From Euonymus europaeus (lineage: Eukaryota > Streptophyta > Magnoliopsida > Celastrales > Celastraceae), in the NCBI GenBank assembly GCA_963580455.1, contig OY756958.1, positions 1,934,501-1,998,500 of the forward strand: a DNA stretch of 64,000 nt. Direction: 5' to 3'. Every line of letters begins with the position of its first letter. The first letter of the stretch is position 1. This document shows, piece by piece, positions 1 through 14,100 of the stretch. Under the pieces are notes generated by a model that saw nothing but the letters and a program-made list of their open reading frames with translations, searched no databases and had not been told where the DNA came from. Made by a program: the position numbers and the translations under genes.

Positions 1-335
1 AAAAAAAGACGAGAATGGACTCAACACAATGAATGGTGATGGAGTTGTACAGCGGCAACAGTTACTCGGGTAGAACCCTAAGAAATGCCAGGCAAATGGA
101 AGACTGCAGCTACATTATGTGCATAATTTTCATCCCCCAGAGTCAGTAGCTCGATACAGTATCCTCTTCCTATGATTGCTTGAAGGCTTCAACCCGTATT
201 CACCGTGTGCCATAATCAACAATTATGTCAGCTCATATACTCTCCAATATGCTGTTTGACAAACTTGATTTGCACCAAGCATGTCCCCAACTTGAACAAT
301 ACAGGGAAACAAAACAAGTTACCCTGTTAAATAGT
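1..335 (-). other. Probable 3' UTR/downstream flank of PP4R3
   Basis: The sequence just downstream of the PP4R3 stop codon (336-338 on the minus strand) has no convincing coding content. It most likely holds the 3' UTR, but I could not place a poly(A) signal with confidence. A 63-aa plus-strand frame overlapping the last exon (from 225) is antisense noise. Confidence 0.4.
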
Positions 336-3300
336 CTAAGAAATACCGTTAGATCCATTTACAGCCAATTCCGGCGAAGATTTTTGCAGCATCAACGGAG
401 AATCCTCTCCGCCTAATTGCCCATTATCTGAATTGTTATGCGCAAAATCGGAACAGCTTCTAGAAGCAGGTTCCTTGCCTATGTGATTTTTCTCATCTGA
501 ACTGCTGCTGTTATCAGAATAGTTTAGAGAGCTCACGGATTCCTTTTCATGATGATTTGATTCACTGGTACCCTTGTTCCCATCAGCTATCCGTGGAGCC
601 ATTTGTATCATGCTAGCAGTTTTCTTACCAGGTAATACTGCATGGCTCAATGTTGAACACAAAGCGGCAAATACGCCCTCTCTTGACTTGGAAGTCTTAC
701 CCAAGCGCTGCTTCTTGACTAGCTCAGGCTCCGAGTCTGTAGAAGAAGCAGTTTTACGCTTCAACCTGAGGGTCTTGAATGAACCTTCATCTTCTTCTGA
801 ATTTTCCGGCTGTTTCTTAGGCGGAGGTCTGTAGTTTTCATCGTCTTCATCATCGTCATAATCAACGAGTCCACCAGATCTTGGACTACAAAAGTCAAGA
901 TGAACATTACACAAATCTCGAAAAATAAATGCCATATATTTCGAGTTTGAAGTAACCACACTACCTTAATGATGCAGTAACTCCATTTGATAAAGTCGGA
1001 TGAGCTTGTACTTTTTGGCCGTTTACCACAGATGCCCTGTCTTCCTCATCACTGCTTATGCATCCAACATCAGACACTCGAGTAAAGAAGTCATCACAAA
1101 AATCTTTAGCTAATGTAATTTCTATAAGAAATGCATACCTGTCCTCGTTGAAGTAGTCTTCCTCCTCTTTCTCCAGAGCACGATCATCAATACGTTTTCT
1201 TGAGTCCAATGCATTTACACTACCTTTTGCCCCAACATTTTCCAGACACTGTAATTTAGAATTTGTAAGAACCAAGAAAACTTGTATGGCAATAGCTATA
1301 CAGAGAGTCAGCTGATATACCTGCTCATATTTAACTTGAAGAGAGTGAATAGAATCCAAATACTCGAATTTAACTAACTCATTCCAAAACGAATCAACTA
1401 TATATCTGACCAGTGATTTGAGGTTTTCCTGCACATAACAGTCACCAATCAATCAACAAAAACTTCAAGATGCAGCTCAGATAGAACGACAGCAATTGCG
1501 AAAAGGATAGGCACCTTGCGGATATACTCAAAAAGCTCTAAAACTGCTGAATGCAGAAGATTATAACGGTCCCCATTGCTGACAAAGGCATCCACAATTG
1601 GTTTGAGAAGGTTATTGTTAACCATATGATTTACAAGATGCTCTTCCTACACATTGAAGCATTGCCACATCTTGTCAAATAAACAACAGTGAAGAAACAC
1701 TAGTTCACTGAAGATATCAAAAAAATAGAAAGCACCATCAAATAAATGCCATAACTTGAATTTCTAAAATAAACAAATTCCAAAACAATCTCAACTGTTT
1801 TAAAAGCTATGATGGATGTATGATTGCACCATGAGGTGGTGGGAAGCATATTATGATTTATGACAAATATGTCCATTCCGTCCCCAGTAATAATGCACTA
1901 ACCACAAATAAACAGATTTAGCAATACAAAAAAATTCAACCTTTTAAAAGCTGCAATGGCATCAGAATGAATGGTTTGACAAAAGTTACGTCCTTGATCA
2001 GAGAACCTGATTGAATTTACTGCTTATTCCTACCAAATTCAAATACGTGATAACTTTTACACTCGACATTTCAGCTATTCAAGCATTCTAATTTAAATAA
2101 TGTTTCATGCCATTTAGTTTCTCACAACCTCCAATTACACTGCAAATAGTAAACAATTATTCTCCCACAATAGCCAATTCAAGAATCCAATTTTTGAAGT
2201 TGCAATCACCCAAAATTCACATCCTTTATCAATTATCACAATTACCAACCAAGATATCTTTTCAAAGAAAAAAAAACAAGAAAATGGAAAGAGAAAAAAA
2301 GCAACTGGTCTCTTCACAAATTTATACTATATTGTCAATTCTATTTCTAATGTCCCTAACCACAGGTCCACTATTACGAACATAAAGTAAACACATGTCC
2401 ACGTGTATGCTGTTTCCAATGATGAAAATGATTTCACTTACATGGCGTGACAGAATTGTGCGAACAAACCGTACAGCAGAAACTACGAGGTGCTTTTCCT
2501 TTCTTTGGGTCAGTAAAAGAACTTTGTCCATTGCATTATTAAGGAGAAAATTACACCTGAGTACGAAACATTGCATATTAGATATTTATACAACTTTGCC
2601 GCACAAACTCAATTTAATACAAATGCACAGGCATACAAGAGTTTACTTTATTCTAAAAGGATGGTGCAGAACGCAGAAGCAAAGTAATTCACAGATATTT
2701 GAGAGAATTTCCGGCTTAGCACAATTCTGATTTTCAACATCTTCACCAGAATTCCCAGATCTACCAACCGAGGGACCAATGTCATTGGAGGGACATGATG
2801 CCACTATAACATCAATCAGTTGGTCCAGATGCTTTTCATAGAAAATCTCCATAATAGTATCTCTCTGCAGCAAAAGTATACATGATCAAAAAAATGTGAA
2901 ATAGAAAATTCATGGAAAAATAATTTCAAAATATAAAGCAAAGAGAGTCCATCTTACACAAGTATTTCCAACAGCAAAAATACATAATATAAACAAACTT
3001 ATCAATATTCAAAATGTTAAACCTGTATGGATAAACTCAATGCATTTGCTGACTCCAAAACCACAGCTTCAAGCAAATCTCAAATAGTTACAAAACATAA
3101 CGCGTTGCTGATCACGAAAATTTTACTTCGAAAGTAAAAGAAACGCTGTAAAGAGTACAAAAGCAGGGAAAACTAACCAATCACACACACACACAAAAAG
3201 AATATCTAAAACAAAAGAGATGGGTGAGGTTTTTGGGGAACATGTAATGTTAGCTAAAACCCAGTTACAGAAAGGAGTATTAGGAAGGGACTGGAATTGC

Positions 3301-6300
3301 TCCTTTTTGTCTGCTTTCAGAGCTCTTTCATGGGTAGTATGCCCAAGATTATCGGCAGTTCATTTCAGGTTGGAGATTAAGTAAGGTATGGTTCTACTTC
3401 CTTGAAATTGGAACATTTCTCTGATGGTTGTGGTTTGATGATCATGACGATGATGAACACAGCCCTCCACCTTGTTTTAAAAATAAATGAATAGTAAAAG
3501 AGCCCCTGGATTGTTATTTGGCAAAATTCATGGACAAGACTATGGAATTCTCATTCCATCACATGATCCAAAGAAATATGCATGCATTTTCCTCGTTGAA
3601 CTTTAACCATTCCTTGCAACAAATATTAAACGTGTTGCATTAGGATCATTTCTTCAGAATAAAGGCTCATTTAGAGGAAAAAGGAGAAAGCTCTACTGAG
3701 AGCCTTTTTGTTATTTCGCAAGAAAGCAGCAATATCTTCAAAAAATGAAAGAGATTAAGAATTGGCCAGGAAGGAAAGATCACGACAGAAATAGATCAAA
3801 ACCTACCAAAAGGAAGAGTAGAGAAAAAACTGCAAGCACAAATGGGCATTAAGAAACCTTCTTTGAGTTCTTTCCTATCTATTTCAAATTGCAAATTCTC
3901 TATCTCATATATCCTAGAAAAAGTTTCATCACATTTATTCAGGCTCAACCACAGTGAAAACACCATGCTGTGCATGCATATTTGACAAATAAGGCACAGT
4001 TGGGAAAGCAGGAAAAAAAAGGAAACTAAGAGACAAGAACTTCAACTGTCATATGAAAATTCCATTAACCGTTGTACATACTTAATTGATAAAGGCAAAT
4101 AACAGCTGCATAAGAGATGAATATTCAAGGCATGCACCTGTGCACCAGACAAAGTATACGAATCCAGTAAACTGCGAAGAATTTCAAGAAATTGGCAATT
4201 CATGTCTTCCCCAAAATCTGTTATCATTCCTTTAACCTGTAGGCACATGACACTTACATGATAAGTCCTATCAGCGAATAAAATGGAAAGACATAGACAA
4301 CTGAAATAGAGACATATATATACTTAAAAGAAATCAAGTTGAACGAACTACATTGATTCTCTCTGTACTATATTAAGACCAGCATTGCAACAAATTTATG
4401 CAGCATTCATAGAAATACACAAAAACAAACAGAACATAGAATAGAAGGATAATCAATCCAGTTTTACAGATATGGTACGACACAGATATGTGCATAAGAA
4501 AATTTCACACCCTAGTATATGACTAAAAAATCAAAAGTACAACAAAAATGTACCAAGAGTCCAAAAAGTGGTATGCCTTCCGGCTGGACAACATAAGAAC
4601 GCAAGAGGTTCGGATCCTGATTTAAAAAAAGAATGAGGATATCTGTCCTGCAATCATAAGAATTGCTTCTTGTTATGATTAACTAATAGGAAAGTGAAAT
4701 TAACTAAAAGACAAAAAAAAAATGCAGATCAAGCATTATTGTAAACGAATATAATATCCTTACCAAAAAAAAAATAGTAAATCAAATATTCTTAAATTAA
4801 GAAATCACCATTACCCAGTAAGTACAATCTTCTTGTCCCGACTCTGCAAAGCATCTGTGACGATGTCAAAGATGCCTTCGTTCATGAGATCCCTACATCG
4901 TAATTCAAAGTTTTGACTATCAAAATACAAAAAATCTTATAATGGGGAAAAAAAAATTAAAGCCTGGCCCGTCAAAGAAATGGTTCCCTCTCTTTCCTGC
5001 CAAAATACTTTGAAACAAATATTAATTAACAGGAAAGCAATACCTAAATAGGCGGAGCTGCTGGACCATCTGCAGGCTCTTACTTAGACTACAAAACTCG
5101 AACAAGAAACATACCTATTTCATATAAAATAAAAACATGAGAAGCACACCATGAACAGTTGACAAAGAGATTCCAGAATATAAGTCTTGGCGACAAAGAG
5201 ATTCCACTAAACTCGCAACTATTTTTAAATAATTTAGAATTGTAACTCTAGGACCATCCTGTACTTTAATTAAAGCCATAGCCAATTGTGGTCATATCAA
5301 TAATAATTATTCAGGAAGGTTTTGTCCAGCAATTAGAAGAACCAGAATTGAGAACAACTGAAGACAATCATAAGATTGCTCATGTATATTATTTAAAAAC
5401 GAACAAGGAAGAAAGACACAAGAAGAAGAAGCAAAGATTCCAAAAAATCTGCTTTGTTATTCTTCCCGATAAGCTTTCTAAAGGATATTCAATATTTGGA
5501 AGTGCCAGCAAGATGCAGTTAGTGATGAACTAGGTGAAGATACAAATACCGCACGAAATCATTCAAAATATGGCTGAGGCCATGCTCAATGATTTTCAAG
5601 GCCAAACCAAGATTTTGAATGGTTAAAAGGCACACTAATTACAAAATTTTGAACTTACAATGAAAGAGTGATCTGAATCTCTGGCATAAAACAGATTCCA
5701 AATGAACAATGAAAAATAAACAGATGGAAAAACAAAGATAATGAGTCATTCTCAGCAATCACAAACTAATCTACAATTACCAAGAGTCATTCTCAAAAGT
5801 TAAAAGACTGAGAAAGAAATAAGAAAATGATAACAATTACCAAGTTTTTCTTCGATTCTGCAGTTGCTGTGGGTGATTTCAACCTTGTAAACAGCTCCTG
5901 GATAAAGGTATTGTCATCTTTTAACAAAGAAACAACCTGCAAGAGAATGTCGGTTATATGAAAATATGCAGCTATTTGGCATAGTATGAAGTTTTCGTAG
6001 TACTCCACAGTATTTTTGTATATTTTGGTACGAAAAGGTTGAGGTAAGTAATTTCCATCATTGTCAATCCTTTATCCCATACAATTTCAGATCAGCTACA
6101 AAAATTCATAAGAGAACATCAATTGAAATCCACCACATGGATTCTCTATTGCCATTCAATCCTATCTAAAGCTATAGTCAGCACTAACCCTATAGATTCC
6201 ATGTCAGGGGCAGTGATTGCATTATATAATTACATCAGAGGTGTTACTAATAGGCGTGAATCAACCATTGTATAAAGGGGGCTGGTATTCATATTCTACA

Positions 6301-7364
6301 TTGTGGTCTTTACTTCTAGATCAGTTATGGAGAAGTATCGGTGTGGTAGCGCGTTAATATGAGGGAGGGAATCTTATAATGAATGTGCCTAAATTAGAAG
6401 ATGCAAGAATTGACAAACACAGAGTTGCAGCATCCCCAAACGAGTTCAAAGGGCATAGGGGATGAGTTTGATGACAGGCGCCAACACAACATCACGGATA
6501 AGAAGGTCATCATGACACACCAAAATATGTACTAAACAGGTATGACACAGAGTGGGTACGATACCATTACAAAGGGGTCCTAAACAAACTTTGATGGGAA
6601 GGCAATAAATGAAGAACCAGTCATGACTTCCAAGAACCAGCTATTTGTAGGTTAGACTTAATTTGATTCAACAATTAGAAGAACATTCATCACAAAACAG
6701 GTAATGCTAGACCTCATAGGTCAAAGATGAAAGTATATGTGGACAATTTACACATTTATTGATGTAGAGATAATGGTGAGCAGAATCAAGAGAATTTGTG
6801 TAGGAGAAATTAGGCAGCAAAGAGGAAGACCCAAAATACATGACTTGAAATATTAAGAAATGATACAGATTCAATAAGAGTTTATGAAAGGACTTATCAA
6901 AAGAAGATCCTAGATAAAAATGAATGGTGGAAACAAATATACATAGTGGATTCCCATTGATTTTCTCAGACTCATGTAGTTAACCCCAAACTTTTAGGAA
7001 AAAAAGGCTCGGATGGTGATGATTGGTGTGAAAAAGTAAAGGGAAGTTTTTGTCTCATAGAAGTGTTATAATATTTGTGAAACAACTATGCAATAAGGTG
7101 GTATTTGTGTTTTAATGTTGACCATACTCTTCTACCATGAAGTAGTATCTTTGCATCATGGTTTGGTTCCTACAACAACAAAATCTAATTAAAAAGATGT
7201 GTAAAGATAATCTATCAAGGGTACCAAGCAGGTAAGACCCAAAGATAAGGACATACAACAAATCTAATAAAATCTAAAATAGTCATCCAAAATAATCAAA
7301 ATCTTATAATAATCAGGCCACTAAAAAGATGTTAAAATAGGCAACAGTTGTTAAGGCCTCTTTA

Positions 7365-7427
<63 letters not shown>

Positions 7428-10400
7428 GATCTTACAATGGCATTATTCGAATGAATTATGGAATTGAGAGTCGCTACAGTAGCATCATCCACTAATCTGG
7501 CCAAAACAACATCCTACAACAAATGACATGAGTTAAGATTACATCTCCAAAACTAGCCAAGCGAAACTATAAAGTTAGCACTTAAGATTCAAACCTTCAA
7601 ATAACCAACTCTGTAAGTCTGGTGAATCTTTGACAACACCATTGGATCTTTGATTGGTATGGCCTTAAGAAAATAAGAGTACACGCCAACATGTAAGAAC
7701 TCACTCTGCCAGAAATTCTCCAACAATTCCTTTTCACTACTACACAAATTCCAAATAACATTAAAATAAGTAAATAAGAAAAATTCACAGTACATACCTC
7801 CTTGAAAACAACATGCTCTTTTAAAAAATTTCGATGATACTGGACATGAGCAACCTCAGGATCATCTGGGTAAATTCAAGGTAGGCCACCATCAAAATAC
7901 TATCCAATATAATATAAATATATTGCACATGTTTATTACTTAGCCATCTCATAAACAGTCGGCAGATTGCATTATGCATAAAAAGTTCAACTACGTTTTA
8001 ATGATACACCAATACCCATTGGCACGTCCCAAGAATATACAGATAAAAATCTGTAAATAAATTTAATCCAAATCCTCACACCAAAACAACAGTGGAGAGA
8101 AGTCTACTCAAATCAAATAACTAATAATTAACTTGACAAGCAAGTGGTCAATGGCCACCTAAAACTTAACTTCAACATGTGTTGGATAAAGAATCAAGAG
8201 CCTTAGGAATGACACAAGAATAAACATAAAAATCTGTTAAAATTTTTAATGCAAGTCCTCACCCAAGAAAAACAATGACAGTAGTCACTTCGATCAAGAA
8301 AATAATTAAGGGACTTGCCAAACAATTGGTCACAGGGTAACAATGGAAAAAAAGTTCTTGAGGATCATAGGCCAATTCGTTTGTGGGCAGTGTTTATAAA
8401 TGGGTGGCAAAAGTTCCTCCTGGCAGATTGAAACATGTGTTGGGAAAATTGTCAATCAAGCGAAACATGGGTACATGCAAAGTAGACAAATATTTGATGC
8501 TTTCTTGAAAATCAATGAGGTAGTTGATTCAGGAAGAAAGAAAGAAAGAAAAAAAAAAAAAGCAACTATGGAGAGGGTCTCACAATTTAAATTGAAACTT
8601 TCTTCTTATTGTGCTAGTTAAGAAGGGGTTTAGCTAGAAATGGATTAAGTAGATTAAACAATGCATTTCCACAGCCTCCTTCTCTGTTTAAATCAAATAA
8701 AATGCTGCCAATTTCCTCAATACCACTAAAGGAGTCGCATCAATACCACTAAAGGAGTCGCCAACTCGGACAGACAAGAGGATCTTCTCCCCCTTACTCT
8801 TCATCTTTGGCATAGATATCCTAAGCATTATGATACAGAGAAATGGCAGGAGGATAATGAAGAGTGCCAGAGTTGGACAAGGTATAAATCAGATAACAGT
8901 ACCTAATTGGTTGTGTGCACTGTGCAGATGATGCCTCGATTTTTTGTGGAGCTGATCCCAACAAAAATTTTGAATCTAAGAACCATCTCACGTTTGAGGC
9001 AATTTCTGGGCTAAAAGTAAATTTGTAAAAGAGTGATATTAAAGCAGGAGGCCCTCTCTCAAATGTTTCCAGCTTTGCTGTTATCTTGGGTGCAGTATAT
9101 GTTAAGGACTGACTGGACTCTACTATTAGGAAAACCATAATACAAAGGTTTTAGAAAATTGTAGGTCGGAAAAGGAATCGACTCTCACAAGCTAGCATCC
9201 CAACTTGATATAAAAAAATAAAATAAAAAAGCACTCTTTCCAACTTGCCTGTATACGGTATACCACATGTCTGTCCTCCCCCTTCCTAATTCAGTAGCAA
9301 TCAGAATGAAGACCATTCAGAAAAGATTATTTGGGGAGATCCCGAGGATAGGAGAATATACCATGTTATTAAATGGGACATTTCTAAATCTTCAGTAATA
9401 TTGGAGGGTTAGGTATTTTCTTTCTTGCCTTTTTGACAAACTTCTCCTTAGTAAATGGCTAAGCAGATTTTGCATTCGCAAAGATCAACTGTGGAAGGAG
9501 ATTACTTGAGGCAAAATATGGCTGAGCACAGAGGTTAGGGTACAAATGCTTCAGAGGAACTTAATGGATGTGGTATTTGAAACCACGTCAGGAAGTGCTA
9601 GGATTATCACGGAGTGCGGAAAAGAGACTCTGTGAGGTTATAGGACAATAGTAAAGTTTCCAAGAAAACCTAATTTTCTGCTTTGAACAACTGGTAAGAA
9701 GGCTATAATCAATAGTCAATCCAGAAGGATTTATCGTGATACTTCGTGAAGCATAGAGTTTAATACAGAAGCACAAGACTAGAAAGCAGGTTCTTCAAAT
9801 TTCTGGGACCTGTTGTATGAATATCACCCCATTTTCAACTGTGAAGATGAGTTGTTGATCTCTAACCATAGACGAGCAATTCACCACAAACTCTCGCTAC
9901 AAGCCTACAATAAACTGCTTAGAAGTAACTATCAGCTGGGAAACCCAAACTTTCCAGGGCAATGGAAAAAAAATCCTCCAATAGTAGCTTTAGAGCGGGA
10001 AATTCTAAAGATGGATAGTGTAAAGAGAATAGGTTGTCCTCTCGTGAATAGATGCTACACATGCAAAAGGGAAGAAGAATCTGTCAATCACTTGCTGTCA
10101 CATGGCCCTGCACCAAGAAAGTCTAGGGAAATAGTTTGTAAACTCTATGGAATAAGTTGAGTTATGAGTGACAATATTGTCTCTGAGCTGCTGGCTTGGT
10201 TTGCAAACAAGACGAACAGATCTAATATGAAGCTTATTCCTCAGGCTCTTGGCTAATTTGGAAGGAGAGGAACAGCAGAATTATTGAAGACAAAGAAACA
10301 TCCTTTGATTAACTCACGGATAGTTACTTAGGATAGTAAAACTTGGGAGTAATGATTCTGATAGGAATTTTATTGATAGCATTTTTTCTTAATTCATGGA

Positions 10401-11104
10401 CAGTAATGATTCTGATAGAATTAACTTAACTATCTCGTAATTTGTTTGGGTTGAACTACCATGGTGCTCCATAACCATCCTTACTTTTTTTTTTTAAAAA
10501 AAATACGCTATACAAACAGACACTTTGAAACAGTACAGACCACAAAATCATTCATGACTTCCTTGAGAGATCCTACATAAAGCAAATGACAAAGAAGGAA
10601 TGCAGAAAGTATATTCCCCAAAAGTCAAAGATCATTGTCATTATTGATCACTGAGAAATTGAGTCAGAAGCGATCTATTTGTGCATAAGAAAAACAGAGT
10701 TGACAGATAAATTGGTTTTACAAAATACTAATTATATGGATACTACAAGTCTATAGCGGTATTGAAAATGTTCCAAACCAACTTTAAGGGTACTTACACT
10801 CGAGTGCCCCAATGATATCCAAAATAAACTCGTCTCCAAACATCTTCTCGAAGATTTGAGAGCTATTTAGCAAAACTGCAAATAGCCAAATGCATAAATC
10901 ACTGGGTTCAGTAAAAAGTAATAGAACCTAGCACATGATAAAATTGTAGCAGAGAAAAATGTACTAACTGATCCCTTTGATAATTTTGAATATCATTTGA
11001 AGGCCATCAATATTTTCCAAGTCTTCACAGATTCTGAACAGATCCATCAGCAATCGAAAAAAGTCTCGCTGCATTGAGCGAAGAAATTCCATTAACAAAA
11101 TTCC

Positions 11105-11138
<34 letters not shown>

Positions 11139-14100
11139 TATACTACCAAGAGACAAGAATCACAGTTCAGGAAATAAAGGCAATATCACTAAAACAAATA
11201 ACTCACATAAGAAGAAGATAATAAGATCAAGATAATGACAAGAACAAACAAAGGCTAACATATACAGAGCACTTTATGTGTTAACAAAGTTTTATAAGAG
11301 AAGCATGCTCAAAAAATGCCTGAGAATAAGCAATCATGAAACTAAATAAGACAATATGGCGCCGATTGGTTGGATATACCAGGACAGTATAAGTTACAAC
11401 ATCATGCAATGTGGCCACATTGGATTCTCCAGTCCTATCAGCAGGAAGAAAGTTCAAAAATCACGAATATATGAATAACCTATGGAAGGATCACGACAAC
11501 AATATGTATGATAGACCAATTGTCACAACAAAATGGGAAAGACCACACCACAACCTAAACAAGCCTCACATTAAAGGTCTGCACAATCTTGGTAAACCAA
11601 TAGAAGGCTTACATCATTCGCTATAAGTTCCGTCACCCGCATCTGATCTGCAATCCCACTCTCTGTGACCATCTGCAAAAGCAAAACTTTCTCAGCTTAC
11701 TAATTAATTTTCATATATGTTGTTCCTATGAATACATAGCAAACATTGGCAATGGTTACACCACTTCCTTGATGTAACATAATTTTGCCAGCCAATCCCA
11801 AGCGGTTTAGAGAGACAGCCAGAAACTGCTTGTGTTGCTAGATAACAGTAATTTCTTTGAAATAAAACATCCATGAAAGATTATGCAAGAGGCTTCTAGA
11901 CAAAATTACGAGATAATAAACTGGACAGCAATTAAATTTAAGTTTTTATGGAACAACCATAAACCAGATGATGCTTTTGTAAATCAGATAAAGAAAAGTG
12001 AGGAAAAAAAAGGTGGTCATTACAGTCAAAGCCTCCAATAAAAGTGGCGATATGGAGAATCACATAAGTACATATATCTCAGTCATCCAGTAGAATCTCT
12101 GTCTAATCTATCATTACTTTCAACGGCATTTAAAGAAGACGGAGAATTAACGAGTCCATCAAAATCTAAGGCAGGTCAGTGTCCATTAAATACATTCCTC
12201 AGGCAAATGTTAATAGTATTAATACTAATTATATCAAAGACAACAATAACATAATCTCTTCTTTGTTCTTTTTTTGGGCTTTCAACTTTTTGAGAATATA
12301 TATTAAAATAAAGTAATATAGCCGATATTGTGATAGACAAAACTAGAGAATAGGCATTACCCCCATTGGCAATAACATAATCACTTGCCATTATTTATGT
12401 TGTTGAACTACAACATAAAAGCAACAGCATAATCAATGCTACAAGATAATAGATGGAAAGAATAACATCAACCCATCACTGAAGTCTAATAATAACAAAA
12501 GAACAACAATGACACCTGCAGCGAAGCAGTGCAGCGCTAACAACAAATTCATAAGAATAACATCAACCCATCACCGAAGTCTAATAATAACAAAAGAACA
12601 ACAATGACACCTGCAGCGAAGCAGTGCAGCGCTATCAACAAATTCATTTATGCTAACCATTATCCTTGGCCAGAATAATCAAACACACACAAATAAGGAT
12701 GTCCAACACAACTGAATGAACAAAAAAGAACATAAAAAGTTTCCATCAAAACCTTAAGGATCAAAGGAAGTGTAGACAGTTCAACAGCAGGCAACTCTCT
12801 CAATTCACTGTTCATGCCATGAAAAGACTCGTCTGGCAAAAAAGGAGGATATATGTCAGAAAGTCTCTGGACAATTATGGCAAAAAATAGTAACAATGAT
12901 GAATGGCAGATCACAGAAAATGTGTTTGGGTCACATATTGCAACTGCTAAGATTATGATGGGCAAATTGAGACTGGTGTTCAAGCACCAATTCCACTTTC
13001 TTTTGCAATCATTATGTCTCAACAGAAATCAATTAGAGTCTCAGGTTTCATAGATTGGAACCAGTAATTAAAGGGACAAAAACTTTAGAAGTAAATGCGA
13101 GATGGAAAATTTTTAAGAGACCATGCGCCAAACAATCAGAAGGACCTAAACACCTACTGCCATGTTGTTTTGCTGTTCCACATAGCACAAATATACTATC
13201 TAAGAAGTAAGAACTAAAACAAAACAAAAATCCAAAAGCAAATGAAACAAAAAAAGAGAGGATTTGTGCCTATTTGGACGGTTATAGGTAACACCAATAA
13301 CATTATACCACAAGGAAAGACCTCAAACTTTAACTCAGTTCCTATGTCAGTGATAAATTTCTCTTTTTTGAAAAATTGATTTCCGTTGCAGGGGAGAAAG
13401 ATTAAAGTACTCCATATGTTTAGGGCTGAAGTTGACTTGTAGCCACTCACAAAGCCATATTTACATCTAATTGGTGCTTTTGATTGCAAGCTTCCCAATA
13501 GTTACACTTGCTAATCCAAACAGCTCAACCATCTTCAAAACCAATTTTTAAAATAACAAACATGAAGATTACTGGTATATAAAGTGGGTAAAGATATGGA
13601 AATTTTGTGAATAAGACGGCCAGGGATAAAAATCAAGTTGCATGATCCAAATTTTTTAGCAAAGTACTTAAATGTTCAAGGAGCAGAAAATAAAAAAAAA
13701 GGGAATAGAACCCTGTAAAGTTTCAAGGATGAGATTGCATCTACTTACTATTCAGATTATTAAAATGAAGATTTCTTTGTAAACTTGAGATGTGATCCCT
13801 GAATAAAACAAGAAAATCAGTTAGAATCATCGCATGAATCGGCAACCAAAGGAAGGCAGGGAATGGAAAAAAAAAATACCATATGTAAGAGCACCCAGCT
13901 GTCTCTTGAAAGCTAAGTGCCAATTCAGTAGAAAATTCAGGATCTCTCCACGAGATAATTGTATCTGATTTAATCAAACGAAATAAGTTTTTCCTCAATT
14001 CAAACAAGCCACTGAGAACCATATTAGATTATAAGTAACAAACAAAAAACATATATGAAATGCGATGCTACCTTCTTGCTTTCTATAGATGTCGTGTGGG

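Noticed and set aside
574..834. 86-codon plus-strand frame
   Set aside because: It is the exact complement of the last PP4R3 exon, kept open by its codon composition.
7313..7504. 63-codon minus-strand frame with Leu-Ser and Cys-Val runs
   Set aside because: It reads out of the PP4R3 exon at 7436-7513 into a GA/CA microsatellite; not a separate gene.
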